A DNA stretch of 64,000 nucleotides, taken from the NCBI RefSeq assembly GCF_028475105.1, contig NZ_CP116936.1, positions 4,215,501 to 4,279,500 on the forward strand, in the 5' to 3' direction. Origin of the DNA: Micromonospora sp. LH3U1. GTDB lineage: Bacteria; Actinomycetota; Actinomycetes; Mycobacteriales; Micromonosporaceae. Below are positions 26,073-35,491 of the stretch, one piece after another; within the stretch, counting starts at the first letter, position 1; each line of letters opens with the position of its first letter. A program made the position numbers and the translations under genes. Below the pieces are notes generated by a model. The model had not been told where the DNA came from. It worked only from the letters and a program-made list of their open reading frames with translations, and did no database searches.

Positions 26073-29000
26073 CTAGGAGTTGTACGCCTGCGCCGTCACC
26101 GTGACCTGGCGGGCGAGGCCCGAACGCGCCGGCCAGGAGATCACCACCTGACGGGTCTCCCCCGGCAGCAGCCAGAAGTAGTTGTCGTCGTAGCGGACCG
26201 GAAGGACCCGGTTACCGCGCTGGTCGCGCACGGCCAGCCGAACCAGGGCGGCGACCGTACGGCCCTGGTTGCGGACCGTCGTGGTGACGGTGTTCCGGCC
26301 GTCCACGACGCGCACGGTGCTCGACGACGTCGAGAGTCGGGTGCTCGGAACGTCGTTGAGCGCCCGCATCTGCTCGGCCTTGTCGTACCGCCAGTAGGTG
26401 TTCTCCGTGAGCAACCGGTCGCGGCTGTCCCGCAGCTCCAGCCGGACCAGGTGCAGGCCGCCACCGTCCGGCGCGGCGAGCGGAAAGACCGGCGTGGTGG
26501 CCGAACGGGCCACGTCCACCCGCTGACGCTGGGGTGTGCCCAACAACCGGCCGCTCAGGTCGTAGCGTCGGGCGGTGACCGTGACGCCGGCCAGCGCCGC
26601 AGCGCTGTGGTTGACCACCCGGACCTGCCAGGTGCCCGGGTCGGCCTGGACGTGCAGCGGCTCGCACCCCTTGCGGGCGCCGTAGTAGGCGCCGTTCACG
26701 TCGAGGTCGTAGTCGTAGGTCTGCCAGACCGTGCTGTGCCACGCCGGGTGCGACATCCACAGCAGCAGGCCGGTGGCGTCCTGCCACAGGTTGGCGTTCC
26801 ACGCCTCGAACATGGCGCGGTGGCTCTCGTAGTTGACGAACTGCGCCCGGGTGGCGAACTCGTCGAGCGAGTCGGACTCGCCGAGCCGCGCGTCGATCGC
26901 CGCCTGGTACGTGCCGACCCGTTGGTTACCGATGGTCGACCAGTCGTGGTAGTTCCACACCTCGCCGATCGGCCACTCCGGCGCGTCACCGACGAGGTTG
27001 CGCATGCTCTCGACCACGGACACCACCGGCATGCCGATCTCGGTGTGGAAGCCGAACGCACCGGTGTCGTACGTGTTCCTGTTGTTGTAGGTCTCCGGCT
27101 CCACCCAGTGGTACGGGCCGTGGCCACTGACGATGCCGCCGGCCGAGTTGGGGATGTAGAGGATCTCCGGGTGCTCGGTGGCCGCGGCCTGCTTGAGCCC
27201 GGCGTCCACGATCGGCGGCGGGTCACCCTCGTTCGCGCCGCACCACACCACGATGCTCGGGTGGTGGCGGAACCGCCGGATCGTGTCGGCGGCGATGTCC
27301 ACGTAGCCGGGCGGGTTGGGCAGGAACGCGCCCGCCTGCCAGAAGTCGTTCCACACCAGGATGCCCTGCTCGTCGCAGGCCTGGTACAGCTCCTCGCGGT
27401 TGCTGCTGCCGAGCCAGTTGCGGATCATGGTGAAGTTCATGTCGCGGTGCATCTCGACCGTGTCGGCCAGCCGGTCCGGCAGCACCCGGCGCAGCAGCTC
27501 GTCCCAGCCCCAGTTGCCGCCCCGGGCGAACACCGGCACGCCATTGACGCTGATCTTGAGCTGGGTGACGGCGTTGCTGACCGACCTGACGTCGGTCCAC
27601 CGCTGCCCGTCGTCCGAGACCTGGATGACGAAGTCACGGGCGTACGCCTGCTCCCAGACGATCGTGACCTGGTCGAAGCTGACCGGCTTGCCGAGGTCGA
27701 CCTGGATCCACTGGTTGTCCTCGAACTTCGAGGACCACCGGGTCCGTGGGTTACCGTCGACGGCCCGGTCCGGGCCGTTCGAGTCGCTGTCGGACGACGA
27801 GGCGGTGGCGGTGGCGTGCAGGGCCAGGTCGACGCCCGGCTCGGCCTGCCGCTGCACGGAGAGCGCCCACATGGACACGCCCCACGAGGTCACCCGCGCG
27901 CCGGTCTGGATCCGCAGGTGCTGCGCGGTCTGGCTCGCGAACGTCTCGACCTGGGTGGCACGGCTGCCGAGCGGGGTGTCGTTGCTGACCGCCGTCGCGT
28001 CGCTCCAGGCGTCCCCGTCGGCGGAGACCTGGATGCGGTAGTCGAGCGCGTACGCCTGCTCCCACACGATGGTGACCCGGTCGAAGTCGACGGCCGTGCC
28101 CAGGTCGACCTGGATCCACTGGTTGTCCTCGGCCTGCGAGGCCCAGCGCGTCGCGGGGTCACCGTCGACGGCCTTGCCGGGCCCGTTGGTGTCGTTCTCC
28201 GACGACGACGCGGTCGCGTCCCGACGCAGGGCCAGATCCGGGCCGGTGCCGTCGGCCACCGACAACGCGAACATCGAGATGCCCCAGCCGGTGGCGCGCT
28301 GGCCGGCCTGGATGCGCACGTGCCGCGTGTGCTGCCGGTCGAACGTGACGGTCTGGGTCGCGGCGCCGTCGACGAACTCCAGCGGAGGCTTGCCGGGCGG
28401 CGAGATCACGATCGGCTGGTGCCAGTCGTAGGCGAACTCCCGGATACCGAAGCGGAGCTGACGTCGGTCGCTGACCGACCGCTTGACGGTGGCGGTGAGC
28501 GTGAGGTCGTACAGGTGGGGGTCGCCGTAGCCGTTGGGCCACCACAGCCGGGGGTTGTGCAGGCGCAGCGCGCGGAAGCGCTCCGGCGCGAAGGTGACCG
28601 TGGTGCTCCCGCCCGCGGGGACGGTCACCGTGGACTCGACCCGCACCTTGTCGAACTCCGCCCGCACGGTGACCGTGCTGGCGGTGGTCGCCGCGTTGCG
28701 TACCGGCACCCTGATGGTGACCTCGGCGGTGTCGGTGCCGGGCAGGTCGGGAAGCGTGGTCTGGACGTGCGGATCGCCGACGACCACCGCGCCGGTGCTG
28801 CGCAGGCGGACGTGGTCCCACAGGCCGGTGACCCGGTCGCGGACAGCGGGCATCCAGTCCCACCCGGACACCGCCAGGTAGGTCGGCGCGTCGAGGTAGT
28901 GGTGGGCCGACTGGAGGAAGGTACGACCGTCGGTGCCCTTGTCGCCGGGGGTGCCCGGGTGCGGCATCGGGGTGACCCGGACGGCGAGGACGTGCTCGCC

Positions 29001-30107
29001 CCGGTGACCGGCGAGGGCGTCGGTGATGTCGAAGGCCGCCCGCGCGAACGGGTGCTTGACGCTGCCGACCTGCACGCCGTTGACCCAGGCGGTGGCCTCG
29101 TGGTTGATGCCGTCGAACTCGAGCCAGATCCGGCGACCGGCGGAGCCGTCCAGCTCGCGCGGCAGCCGCAGCGCACGCCGGTACCACCACGTGTGCCGGG
29201 ACAGCGCCTCCGGGATGCGCATGTTGTTGAAGCCGGCCACCGGGTCGGGCAGGTGGCCCTGGTCGACCAGGGTGCCCAGCACGGTGCCGGGCACCGTCGC
29301 CGGCAGCCAGGACCGGACGTCGACGCCAGCCCGGGAGAGTTCGGCGCCGTCGGCGGTGCCGGCGAAGTCGTCCATCGTCAGCGACCAGCCCGACTCCAGC
29401 GGCACCGTACCGTCGGCGGCCACCGTGAGCTGGGGTGTCGGGCCGGTGTTGCTGCCCTCCCAGCTGGTCCAGCCCTCGGCCTTCGGCCGGCCCGCCAGGG
29501 CGACGCCGTAGACCTGGAAGCCGTTGAGGCCCACCGGGTTGCTGTTCGAGCGCTTCGTGGCCGTCATACGGATCCACCGCGCGGTGACCGGCTGCGGCAG
29601 CTTGACGGCCTGCACGCCGCCCTGCCCCTCGGTGGTCTCGTACACCGACCGCCAGTCGCGGCCGTCGGTGGAGACCTCGATCCGGTACGCCGTGGCAGCG
29701 CTGGAGAGGATCTCGTCGCCGTCGGTGTCGGTGTAGTTGCCGTCGAACGGCCCGTCGGTGAGCGTGGCCTCGAAGACCAGGGTGACGGCCTCGATGCGGC
29801 ACGGAGCCTGCAGGTCCACCGAGATCCACTGTGGATCGTTGTTGGCTGCTCGCCAGCCACTCCCCCGAACACCGACCTGCGGCAGACCATCCACGGCGAA
29901 GGTGGCGGCCGTCGGCGCGTAGTCGGTCGAGGAGACCGCCACCGGGCGGTACCGGGCAAGGTCGGTGGCCGGCGGGGTGGCGGTCGGCGTCGCCGGAGCG
30001 GCGGCTGCGACGGCGTCCGGTAGGACCGCGGCAACCCCGACCGACGCCAGCAGAGTGGCTCCGGCGGAGAGGAAGGTACGCCGCGATACGGGCGAAAGCT
30101 CGGACAT
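26073..30107 (-). CDS. Secreted GH2 glycosidase with discoidin (CBM32-like) modules inserted inside the enzyme
   Basis: A 1344-residue exported enzyme. Residues 1-38 are a Tat signal (SRRTFLSAG, hydrophobic core, AVAAAAPA). Residues ~48-203 are a discoidin/CBM32-like domain. Residues ~225-435 are the GH2 sugar-binding sandwich (RHTWWYRRALRLP, WLEFDGINHEATAWVNG) and ~440-560 the Ig-like domain (LRLHNPRLWWPNGYGDP). Discoidin segments interrupt residues ~580-848. The TIM barrel resumes at KISVNGVPVFARGGNWGWDE (851-870), with likely acid/base E960 in WCGANEGDPP and nucleophile E1023 in FHTEIGMP. The barrel resembles exo-beta-glucosaminidase/beta-mannosidase-type GH2 proteins; substrate is unproven, though characterised exo-chitosanases of this type use Asp as acid/base. 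GGAGG precedes ATG 30107. Two LacI-type palindromes lie upstream. Confidence 0.88.
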   Translation of the reverse strand: MSELSPVSRRTFLSAGATLLASVGVAAVLPDAVAAAAPATPTATPPATDLARYRPVAVSSTDYAPTAATFAVDGLPQVGVRGSGWRAANNDPQWISVDLQAPCRIEAVTLVFEATLTDGPFDGNYTDTDGDEILSSAATAYRIEVSTDGRDWRSVYETTEGQGGVQAVKLPQPVTARWIRMTATKRSNSNPVGLNGFQVYGVALAGRPKAEGWTSWEGSNTGPTPQLTVAADGTVPLESGWSLTMDDFAGTADGAELSRAGVDVRSWLPATVPGTVLGTLVDQGHLPDPVAGFNNMRIPEALSRHTWWYRRALRLPRELDGSAGRRIWLEFDGINHEATAWVNGVQVGSVKHPFARAAFDITDALAGHRGEHVLAVRVTPMPHPGTPGDKGTDGRTFLQSAHHYLDAPTYLAVSGWDWMPAVRDRVTGLWDHVRLRSTGAVVVGDPHVQTTLPDLPGTDTAEVTIRVPVRNAATTASTVTVRAEFDKVRVESTVTVPAGGSTTVTFAPERFRALRLHNPRLWWPNGYGDPHLYDLTLTATVKRSVSDRRQLRFGIREFAYDWHQPIVISPPGKPPLEFVDGAATQTVTFDRQHTRHVRIQAGQRATGWGISMFALSVADGTGPDLALRRDATASSSENDTNGPGKAVDGDPATRWASQAEDNQWIQVDLGTAVDFDRVTIVWEQAYALDYRIQVSADGDAWSDATAVSNDTPLGSRATQVETFASQTAQHLRIQTGARVTSWGVSMWALSVQRQAEPGVDLALHATATASSSDSDSNGPDRAVDGNPRTRWSSKFEDNQWIQVDLGKPVSFDQVTIVWEQAYARDFVIQVSDDGQRWTDVRSVSNAVTQLKISVNGVPVFARGGNWGWDELLRRVLPDRLADTVEMHRDMNFTMIRNWLGSSNREELYQACDEQGILVWNDFWQAGAFLPNPPGYVDIAADTIRRFRHHPSIVVWCGANEGDPPPIVDAGLKQAAATEHPEILYIPNSAGGIVSGHGPYHWVEPETYNNRNTYDTGAFGFHTEIGMPVVSVVESMRNLVGDAPEWPIGEVWNYHDWSTIGNQRVGTYQAAIDARLGESDSLDEFATRAQFVNYESHRAMFEAWNANLWQDATGLLLWMSHPAWHSTVWQTYDYDLDVNGAYYGARKGCEPLHVQADPGTWQVRVVNHSAAALAGVTVTARRYDLSGRLLGTPQRQRVDVARSATTPVFPLAAPDGGGLHLVRLELRDSRDRLLTENTYWRYDKAEQMRALNDVPSTRLSTSSSTVRVVDGRNTVTTTVRNQGRTVAALVRLAVRDQRGNRVLPVRYDDNYFWLLPGETRQVVISWPARSGLARQVTVTAQAYNS
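27564..28367 (-). repeat. Tandem 408-bp (136-codon) repeat encoding inserted discoidin modules
   Basis: Within the GH2 gene two neighbouring blocks repeat at 408 bp: identical 30-nt runs begin at 27694 and 28102 (both encode DNQWIQVDLG), and the motif VTIVWEQAYA occurs in each. The array starts with the C-terminal half of a discoidin module (RHVRIQAGQRATGWGISMFA), continues with a full module and ends with the N-terminal half of a third, directly followed by the TIM barrel strand KISVNGVPVF. The phase suggests duplication inside a module already placed in that loop. Confidence 0.75.
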
Positions 30108-30118
30108 CTTGCCTCCAG

Positions 30119-30138
30119 ATCTGACAACGTTGTCAGAT
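30119..30138. promoter_or_regulatory. LacI-type operator 1 of the GH2 gene
   Basis: ATCTGACAACGTTGTCAGAT is a perfect 20-bp palindrome with the central CG typical of LacI-family operators. It lies 11 nt upstream of the GH2 start codon, abutting the SD, so a bound repressor would block transcription near its start. No LacI gene is in the window. Confidence 0.8.
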
Positions 30139-30146
30139 GAAGGTCG

Positions 30147-30162
30147 CTGACAACGTTGTCAG
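30147..30162. promoter_or_regulatory. LacI-type operator 2 of the GH2 gene
   Basis: A second perfect copy of the core CTGACAACGTTGTCAG lies 26 bp (centre to centre) upstream of the first, about two and a half helical turns away. Two identical operators at this spacing suggest cooperative binding by a sugar-responsive LacI regulator encoded elsewhere. Confidence 0.8.
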
Positions 30163-30311
30163 ATGGTGGCCCCATGTTTCACCTGAGTCAAGGGCCGGCG
30201 TCCGTCGTGATTCCACGAACACGGTGCGGCACCAGGGAGTCCTGGTCTCCCCGTCAACTAACCCGGTGGCCGACACCGGCAGCCTGGTCGGGCGGCGACC
30301 CGCTCCCGCGG

Positions 30312-32300
30312 TCAGCCGGCCGCCGATCCGCCCTCGTCGTGCCCGGGTTCCCGGCGGTGGTACTCGGGGCGAAGCTCCGCGCTGGCGAACGCCGCCTGCA
30401 CCGCCGCCGAGAGCGCGACCATGTCGTACGCGCCGTGGTGGCGCCGGCCGTTGATGAAGAAGGTCGGCGTCCCGGTGACGCCGCTGAGATCGGCCGAGTC
30501 GACGTCCTCGGCGATCCGGTCGACGCCCATTCGCTTGACCATGTGCTCCCGGAACCGATCGAGGTTCAACCCGAGCTGTTCGGCGTATCCGAGCACATCG
30601 TCGGGGTTGAGTGCGTCCTGGTGCGCGAGAAGCAGGTCGTGCATTTCCCAGAACGCGCCCTGCTCGCCCGCCGCCTCGGCTGCCTCAGCGGCGAGTTGGG
30701 CGTTCGGGTGGACGTCCGTCAGAGGCAGGTGCCGCCAGACGTACCGGACGTTGGCGAAGGCGGCCCGCAGTTCCCGGACCACCGGCTCGGCCTGCCCGCA
30801 GTAGGGGCATTCGAAGTCGCCGTATTCCACCACCGTCACCGGCGCTTCGCTCGACCCGCGCACGTGGTCGCGCTCCGAATCGACCGGAAGCATCAGGTCG
30901 ACGATCCCCTCGGCGACGCCCAGGAGCGCGCGCGCACGCCGCGCCGGCGAGAGCCGGGCGGCAGAGCGGAACACCAACCAGGTGACGACGGAGGCACCAA
31001 CCGTCGCGACGAGGATGCCGAGCTTCGCCTCCTCCAGCGCCGGGCCGTGCAGCGCATGGTTGGCGATCAGCAGGGCGACGGTGAACCCGATGCCGGAGAC
31101 CGCGCCCACCCCGGCGACGGCGAGCCAGCCGACCGGTGGCCGGAACCGGTTGCCGCTCAGCCGCGCGACCAGCCACGAGACGGCCAGGATTGCGGCCGGC
31201 TTGCCGACGACGTACGCCGCCACGACGCCGAGCGTGACCGGCGACGTCACGGCCCTGGCCAGGAGCTCGCCGTTGATCACGATCCCGACGTTCGCCAGCG
31301 CGAAGAGCGGCACGACCACGTAGCTCGCCAACGGATGGTAGAGGGTCTGCAACCGCTCGTTCGGCGACAGCGCCGAGGTGAGCCCGGCATGGGCCGAACG
31401 GGCGAGCTGTGGGGTGGGCTGTTCCCGGAAGAGGCGGAACTGGTCGCTCGCCCGCTGCAGTTCGCTGCGGCCGGGGGCGTAGGCGTAGGTCAGCAACCCC
31501 ATCACCAGGCCCACCACGACCGGGTCGACACCGGACTCCGAAACCGCGACCCAGGCCGCCACCCCCAGCAGCGCATAAACCGGCCCGAACCGCACGCCCC
31601 GCGCCCGGACGAGCAGGACGACGCCGAAGATCCCCGCCGCGACGAGCAGCGCGGTCGGCGCAGGATGTTCCGGGTACGCGATCGCCAGCACCGCGATCGC
31701 GACCAGGTCGTCGACGACGGAGACCGTCAGCAGGAAACCCCGCAGCCGATCCGAGAAACGCGGCCCGAAGACGGCCAGCGCGCCGAGCGCGAGCGCCGTG
31801 TCCGTGGCCATCACCACGCCCCAGCCCGCGGCGGTGGTGCGTCCGGCGTTGATCGCGAGATAGATCCCGATCGGCAGGATCATGCCGCCGAGCCCGGCCA
31901 GCATCGGCAACGCCAGCCGACGCCGTTCCCGCAGCTCGCCGATGTCGAATTCGCGGCGCAGCTCCAGCCCCGCGACCAGGAAGAAGAACGTCATCAGGCC
32001 GCTGTTGACCCAGGTACGCAGGTCGTGTGACACGGGCCAGTCGCCGAGCTGGATCGAGAGGGGGGTGTTCCAGACCGACTCGTACGACGACACGTGCAGG
32101 TTGGCCCACACGAGAGCCGCCACCGCGGCGACCAGCACCACGCGCGCACCGCCGGTCTCGGTGCGCAGGAACGAGCGCAGCGGAGCGTTGAACCGGCCTC
32201 CCCAGGTGGTCCGCGCGGACCATCCCGGGCGCGGGTTGTTGCTCGTCACGGGGACAATCTTCGTTGACCTGATGGTCACGTGGTTCGGATTCGGGCACAT
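30312..32300 (-). CDS. nhaA: NhaA Na+/H+ antiporter fused to a DsbA/thioredoxin-like domain
   Basis: Residues ~40-445 are NhaA: SGLMTFFFLVAGLELRREFD, GWGVVMATDTALALGALAVF, and the paired Asp of SVVDDLVAIAVLAIAY that bind the cation. Residues ~475-655 are a DsbA-like domain with EYGDFECPYCGQAEPVVREL (CxxC active site) and the cis-Pro loop GVTGTPTFFING. NhaA exchanges Na+ for H+ at the inner membrane. NhaA-thioredoxin-fold fusions are known in actinobacteria, but the redox role is not established. Start uncertain: ATG 32300 or GTG 32249; neither has a good SD. Confidence 0.88.
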   Translation of the reverse strand: MCPNPNHVTIRSTKIVPVTSNNPRPGWSARTTWGGRFNAPLRSFLRTETGGARVVLVAAVAALVWANLHVSSYESVWNTPLSIQLGDWPVSHDLRTWVNSGLMTFFFLVAGLELRREFDIGELRERRRLALPMLAGLGGMILPIGIYLAINAGRTTAAGWGVVMATDTALALGALAVFGPRFSDRLRGFLLTVSVVDDLVAIAVLAIAYPEHPAPTALLVAAGIFGVVLLVRARGVRFGPVYALLGVAAWVAVSESGVDPVVVGLVMGLLTYAYAPGRSELQRASDQFRLFREQPTPQLARSAHAGLTSALSPNERLQTLYHPLASYVVVPLFALANVGIVINGELLARAVTSPVTLGVVAAYVVGKPAAILAVSWLVARLSGNRFRPPVGWLAVAGVGAVSGIGFTVALLIANHALHGPALEEAKLGILVATVGASVVTWLVFRSAARLSPARRARALLGVAEGIVDLMLPVDSERDHVRGSSEAPVTVVEYGDFECPYCGQAEPVVRELRAAFANVRYVWRHLPLTDVHPNAQLAAEAAEAAGEQGAFWEMHDLLLAHQDALNPDDVLGYAEQLGLNLDRFREHMVKRMGVDRIAEDVDSADLSGVTGTPTFFINGRRHHGAYDMVALSAAVQAAFASAELRPEYHRREPGHDEGGSAAG

Positions 32301-32335
32301 GGCGACCGGCCGATACGAGCACGGGGCTGAATCCC

Positions 32336-33841
32336 CTACTCCTCCTCGGCGAACACGACCGCGCGGCGCTGACGAATCGTCGGGAGGACGGCGACGACGA
32401 GCGCTGCGAGGGCCAGGACCAGGAGCACCGCAGAGATCGGTCGGGTCAGGAAAACAGACGGGTCGCCGCGGGAGATGATGAGCGCGCGCCGCAGGTTCTC
32501 CTCAAGCAGCGGGCCGAGGACGAAGCCGAGCAGCAGGGGCGCCGGCTCGCAGCCACACTTGATCAGGACGTAGCCCAGGATCCCGAAGAACGCGATCGCG
32601 TAGACGTCGTAGGCGTTGAAGCTCAGTGAGTAGGTGCCGATCGCCGCGAACAGGATGATCATCGGGAACAGCACCTGGTACGGGATGCGCAGCATGCGTA
32701 CCCAGAGGCCGATCAGCGGCAGGTTCAGCAGCAGGAGCAGCACGTTGCCGATCCACATCGACGCGATCAGGCCCCAGAACAGCGCCGGTTCTTCGTTGAT
32801 GACGTTCGGGCCGGGGGTGATGCCGTGGACGATGAACGCGCCGATCATCAGTGCCATGACCGGATGGGCGGGCAGACCCAGGGTGAGCAGCGGGATGAAC
32901 GACGTCTGCGCGGCGGCGTTGTTCGCCGACTCGGGGCCGGCGACACCCTCGATCGCGCCGCGCCCGAACTCCTGTGGCCGCTTCGAGACCCGCTTCTCGA
33001 CGGCGTACGAGGTGAACGAGGCCAGCACGTGGCCGCCGCCGGGCAGGACGCCGAGCGCGGCGCCGAGACCGGTGCCTCGCAGGATCGGGGCGACCATGCG
33101 ACGCCGGTCCTCGCGGGTCGGCCAGAGGTTCGTCACCTTGCTGACGATCGCCGTACGGGTCTGCTCGTTCTCCAGGTTGCGCAGGATCTCGGCCACCCCG
33201 AACAGGCCCACGGCGACCGACACGAAGTCGAGGCCGCCGTACAGCTCGCGCTGCTCGAACACGAAGCGGGGCGTTCCGGTGTAGATGTCCTGGCCGACCG
33301 TGCCGAGCAGCACGCCGAGCGCGATCATCGCCAGTGCCTTGAGCGCCGTGCCCCGCGCCAGCGCGATCGACACGATCAGGCCGAACAGCACGAGCGAGAA
33401 GTATTCGGCCGGGCCGAACTTCAACGCGACGCTGGCCAGTGGCGGGGCCGCGGCAGCCAGCGCCAGAGTGGCGACCGTACCCGCGAAGAAGGACCCGATC
33501 GCCGCGGCCGCCAGGGCCGGGCCGGCCCGGCCCTGGCGGGCCATTTCATGCCCGTCCAGCGCGGTGACCGCCGCGGACGACTCACCGGGCAGGTTGATCA
33601 GGATGGCGGTCGTCGAACCGCCGTACTGTGCGCCGTAATAGATACCGGCCAGCATGATCAGCGCCGTCACCGGCTCGAAGCTGAACGTGATCGGCAGCAG
33701 CATCGCCACCGTCGCCGTCGGCCCGATGCCGGGCAGCACGCCGACCGCGGTCCCGAGCAGCACTCCCACGAAGCAGTAGAGGACGTTCTGGACCAGGAGG
33801 GCCGTCGAGAAGCCCAGCGCGAGGTTGTCGAGGAGTTCCAT
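32336..33841 (-). CDS. tctA: Tripartite tricarboxylate transporter large membrane subunit (TctA)
   Basis: This 501-residue, ~12-helix protein has TctA motifs GVLPGIGPTATVAMLLPITF near the N terminus, IYYGAQYGGSTTAILINLPG and, later, GAALGVLPGGGHVLASFTSY. It forms the permease with TctB and uses TctC as the binding protein for tri/dicarboxylates. ATG 33841 is 20 nt after the TctB stop. The order tctC-tctB-tctA is read from right to left. Confidence 0.93.
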   Translation of the reverse strand: MELLDNLALGFSTALLVQNVLYCFVGVLLGTAVGVLPGIGPTATVAMLLPITFSFEPVTALIMLAGIYYGAQYGGSTTAILINLPGESSAAVTALDGHEMARQGRAGPALAAAAIGSFFAGTVATLALAAAAPPLASVALKFGPAEYFSLVLFGLIVSIALARGTALKALAMIALGVLLGTVGQDIYTGTPRFVFEQRELYGGLDFVSVAVGLFGVAEILRNLENEQTRTAIVSKVTNLWPTREDRRRMVAPILRGTGLGAALGVLPGGGHVLASFTSYAVEKRVSKRPQEFGRGAIEGVAGPESANNAAAQTSFIPLLTLGLPAHPVMALMIGAFIVHGITPGPNVINEEPALFWGLIASMWIGNVLLLLLNLPLIGLWVRMLRIPYQVLFPMIILFAAIGTYSLSFNAYDVYAIAFFGILGYVLIKCGCEPAPLLLGFVLGPLLEENLRRALIISRGDPSVFLTRPISAVLLVLALAALVVAVLPTIRQRRAVVFAEEE

Positions 33842-33861
33842 GCCTCAATCCGGATGCCGCG

Positions 33862-34323
33862 TCAGAACCCGAGCCACGGGCCCCATAGCGGGATCCGCAG
33901 CTGAAGTCCGACGACGAAGATGAGCGTGCTGGCCACGGTCAGCCCGGCGGCCACGGCCACGGCCGTGAGTAGTCGTACGCGTGCGCTGGCCAGCGTGGTG
34001 AGCAGTGCGGTCACCGCCGTCGTCGGTACGAATCCGAGGCGCCGGATGGTGAATCCGAAGAACAGGACCGCGAGCACGATGACGGCGACCGCTCGCCATG
34101 GGATCGGTCCGAACGGGATCACCTCACCGGCGATGAGTCCCTTGCCGACGATCGCCAGGCCCAGGGCGACCACGGTCGCGCCGACCAGCAGCGGGAAGGC
34201 GCCGGGGCCCATCCGTGTCGGGGTGCCCAGCTCGTAGCCGAGCGCCCCCACCACGAATGCGCCACCGATCAGGACGAAGATTCCCCCGGCGAGGACGTCC
34301 GGGAACGACCGACGGCCCTCCAC
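33862..34323 (-). CDS. tctB: Tripartite tricarboxylate transporter small membrane subunit (TctB)
   Basis: This 153-residue protein has four predicted helices and the weak TctB pattern: GGIFVLIGGAFVVGALGYEL, TRMGPGAFPLLVGATVVALG. Its identity rests mainly on size and position between tctC and tctA. GTG 34323 starts one nt after the tctC stop. Confidence 0.88.
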   Translation of the reverse strand: MEGRRSFPDVLAGGIFVLIGGAFVVGALGYELGTPTRMGPGAFPLLVGATVVALGLAIVGKGLIAGEVIPFGPIPWRAVAVIVLAVLFFGFTIRRLGFVPTTAVTALLTTLASARVRLLTAVAVAAGLTVASTLIFVVGLQLRIPLWGPWLGF

Positions 34324-34324
34324 C

Positions 34325-35347
34325 TCAGGAGACCTTGACCCCGGAGTCAGCGATGATCTTCGCCCAGGTGCCGAGCTGCTCGTCGAGCTTCGCCCGGTGC
34401 GCGTCCGGGGTCGCGTCCTGCGCTGGGACCGGCGCGGTGCCGAGCTTGGCCATCTGGTCGATGACCCCCTGGTCGGCCAGTGCCACCTTCAGCGCCTCGG
34501 ACAGCTTCTGGACGATCTCCTGCGGCGTGTCGGCCGGGACGTAGAGACCGTGCCACACGCTGACCTGGAGCTGGGGCAGCCCGGCCTCGGCCGTGGTGGG
34601 CAGGTCGGGAAGGCTCTTCACCCGCTCGGGTGTGGTGACCGCGTACGCCTTCACCTTTCCCGCGGCGATCTGGCCGCTGGTGTTGGTCGTCTGGTCGCAC
34701 ATGAAGTCGACCTGGCCGCCGACGAGGTCGGTCAGCGCGGGGCCGGTGCCCTGGTACGGGACCTCCTGAAGCTTCACACCGGTGGTGGTCTGGAACAGTA
34801 GGCCGCACAGGTGGGACGCGGCGCCGATACCAGCGTTGGCCAGCGTGACCTTGCTGGCGTTCGCCTTCACGTACGTCACGAGGTCCTGGAGTGTCGCGGG
34901 CGCGAAGTCCTTGCGGGCGACGATCGTCATCGGCACCTCGGTGACGAGCCCGACCGTCTCGAAGTCGTCGAGCGGTTTGTAGCCCAGGCTCTTGTACAGG
35001 GCGGGCGCCGTGGACATGCCGATGTGGTGCATGAGCACGGTGTAGCCGTCCGGCTCGGCCCGCGCGACCTCGCCAGCGCCGACCGTGCCGCCGGCACCCT
35101 CGACGTTCTGGACGACGATCTTGCCGCCGAGCTTGGCGGCCATCGGCTCGGCGATCATGCGGGTGACCGTGTCCGTCGGGCCGCCCGCGCTGAACGGCAC
35201 GACGATCGTGATGTTCTGGTCCGGGTAGCTTCCGGCGTCGCCTCCGCCGGTGGCGCCTCCGTTACCGGAACAGGCGGCGGCGAGCGAGACGACACCGATC
35301 GCGGCGATCATCCGCGCGGTGGCCCGGTACCTGCTGGTCGTTCGCAT
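34325..35347 (-). CDS. tctC: Tripartite tricarboxylate transporter solute-binding lipoprotein (TctC/BugT type)
   Basis: This 340-residue protein has a lipobox LAAAC at residues 22-26. The mature Bug-family domain shows YPDQNITIVVPFSAGGPTDT, VENVEGAGGTVGAGEVARAE-like (here VQNVEGAGGTVGAGEVARAE) and GIGAASHLCGLLFQ. It binds an organic acid outside the membrane for TctAB. It is divergent from the TctD-like regulator across 144 nt, which probably holds both promoters. Confidence 0.92.
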   Translation of the reverse strand: MRTTSRYRATARMIAAIGVVSLAAACSGNGGATGGGDAGSYPDQNITIVVPFSAGGPTDTVTRMIAEPMAAKLGGKIVVQNVEGAGGTVGAGEVARAEPDGYTVLMHHIGMSTAPALYKSLGYKPLDDFETVGLVTEVPMTIVARKDFAPATLQDLVTYVKANASKVTLANAGIGAASHLCGLLFQTTTGVKLQEVPYQGTGPALTDLVGGQVDFMCDQTTNTSGQIAAGKVKAYAVTTPERVKSLPDLPTTAEAGLPQLQVSVWHGLYVPADTPQEIVQKLSEALKVALADQGVIDQMAKLGTAPVPAQDATPDAHRAKLDEQLGTWAKIIADSGVKVS

Positions 35348-35491
35348 ACGGCGGCCTCCCCATCAGCACATGCACATTCCTCGGTGCGTGACTGGCCCCA
35401 GTCTCGGCTGGTCGGAGCGCGGATGGTGTCAGAAAAGTCCCAAGAACTCGGGCCGGCACGAGCGCCGGTCCGGGCCGTACAATCCGCTGGT

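Noticed and set aside
26031..30023. Very long open frame on the plus strand opposite the GH2 gene (1330 codons)
   Set aside because: Its translation is Arg/Gly/Val-rich with no domain motifs; it is the mirror of codon bias in the real minus-strand gene.
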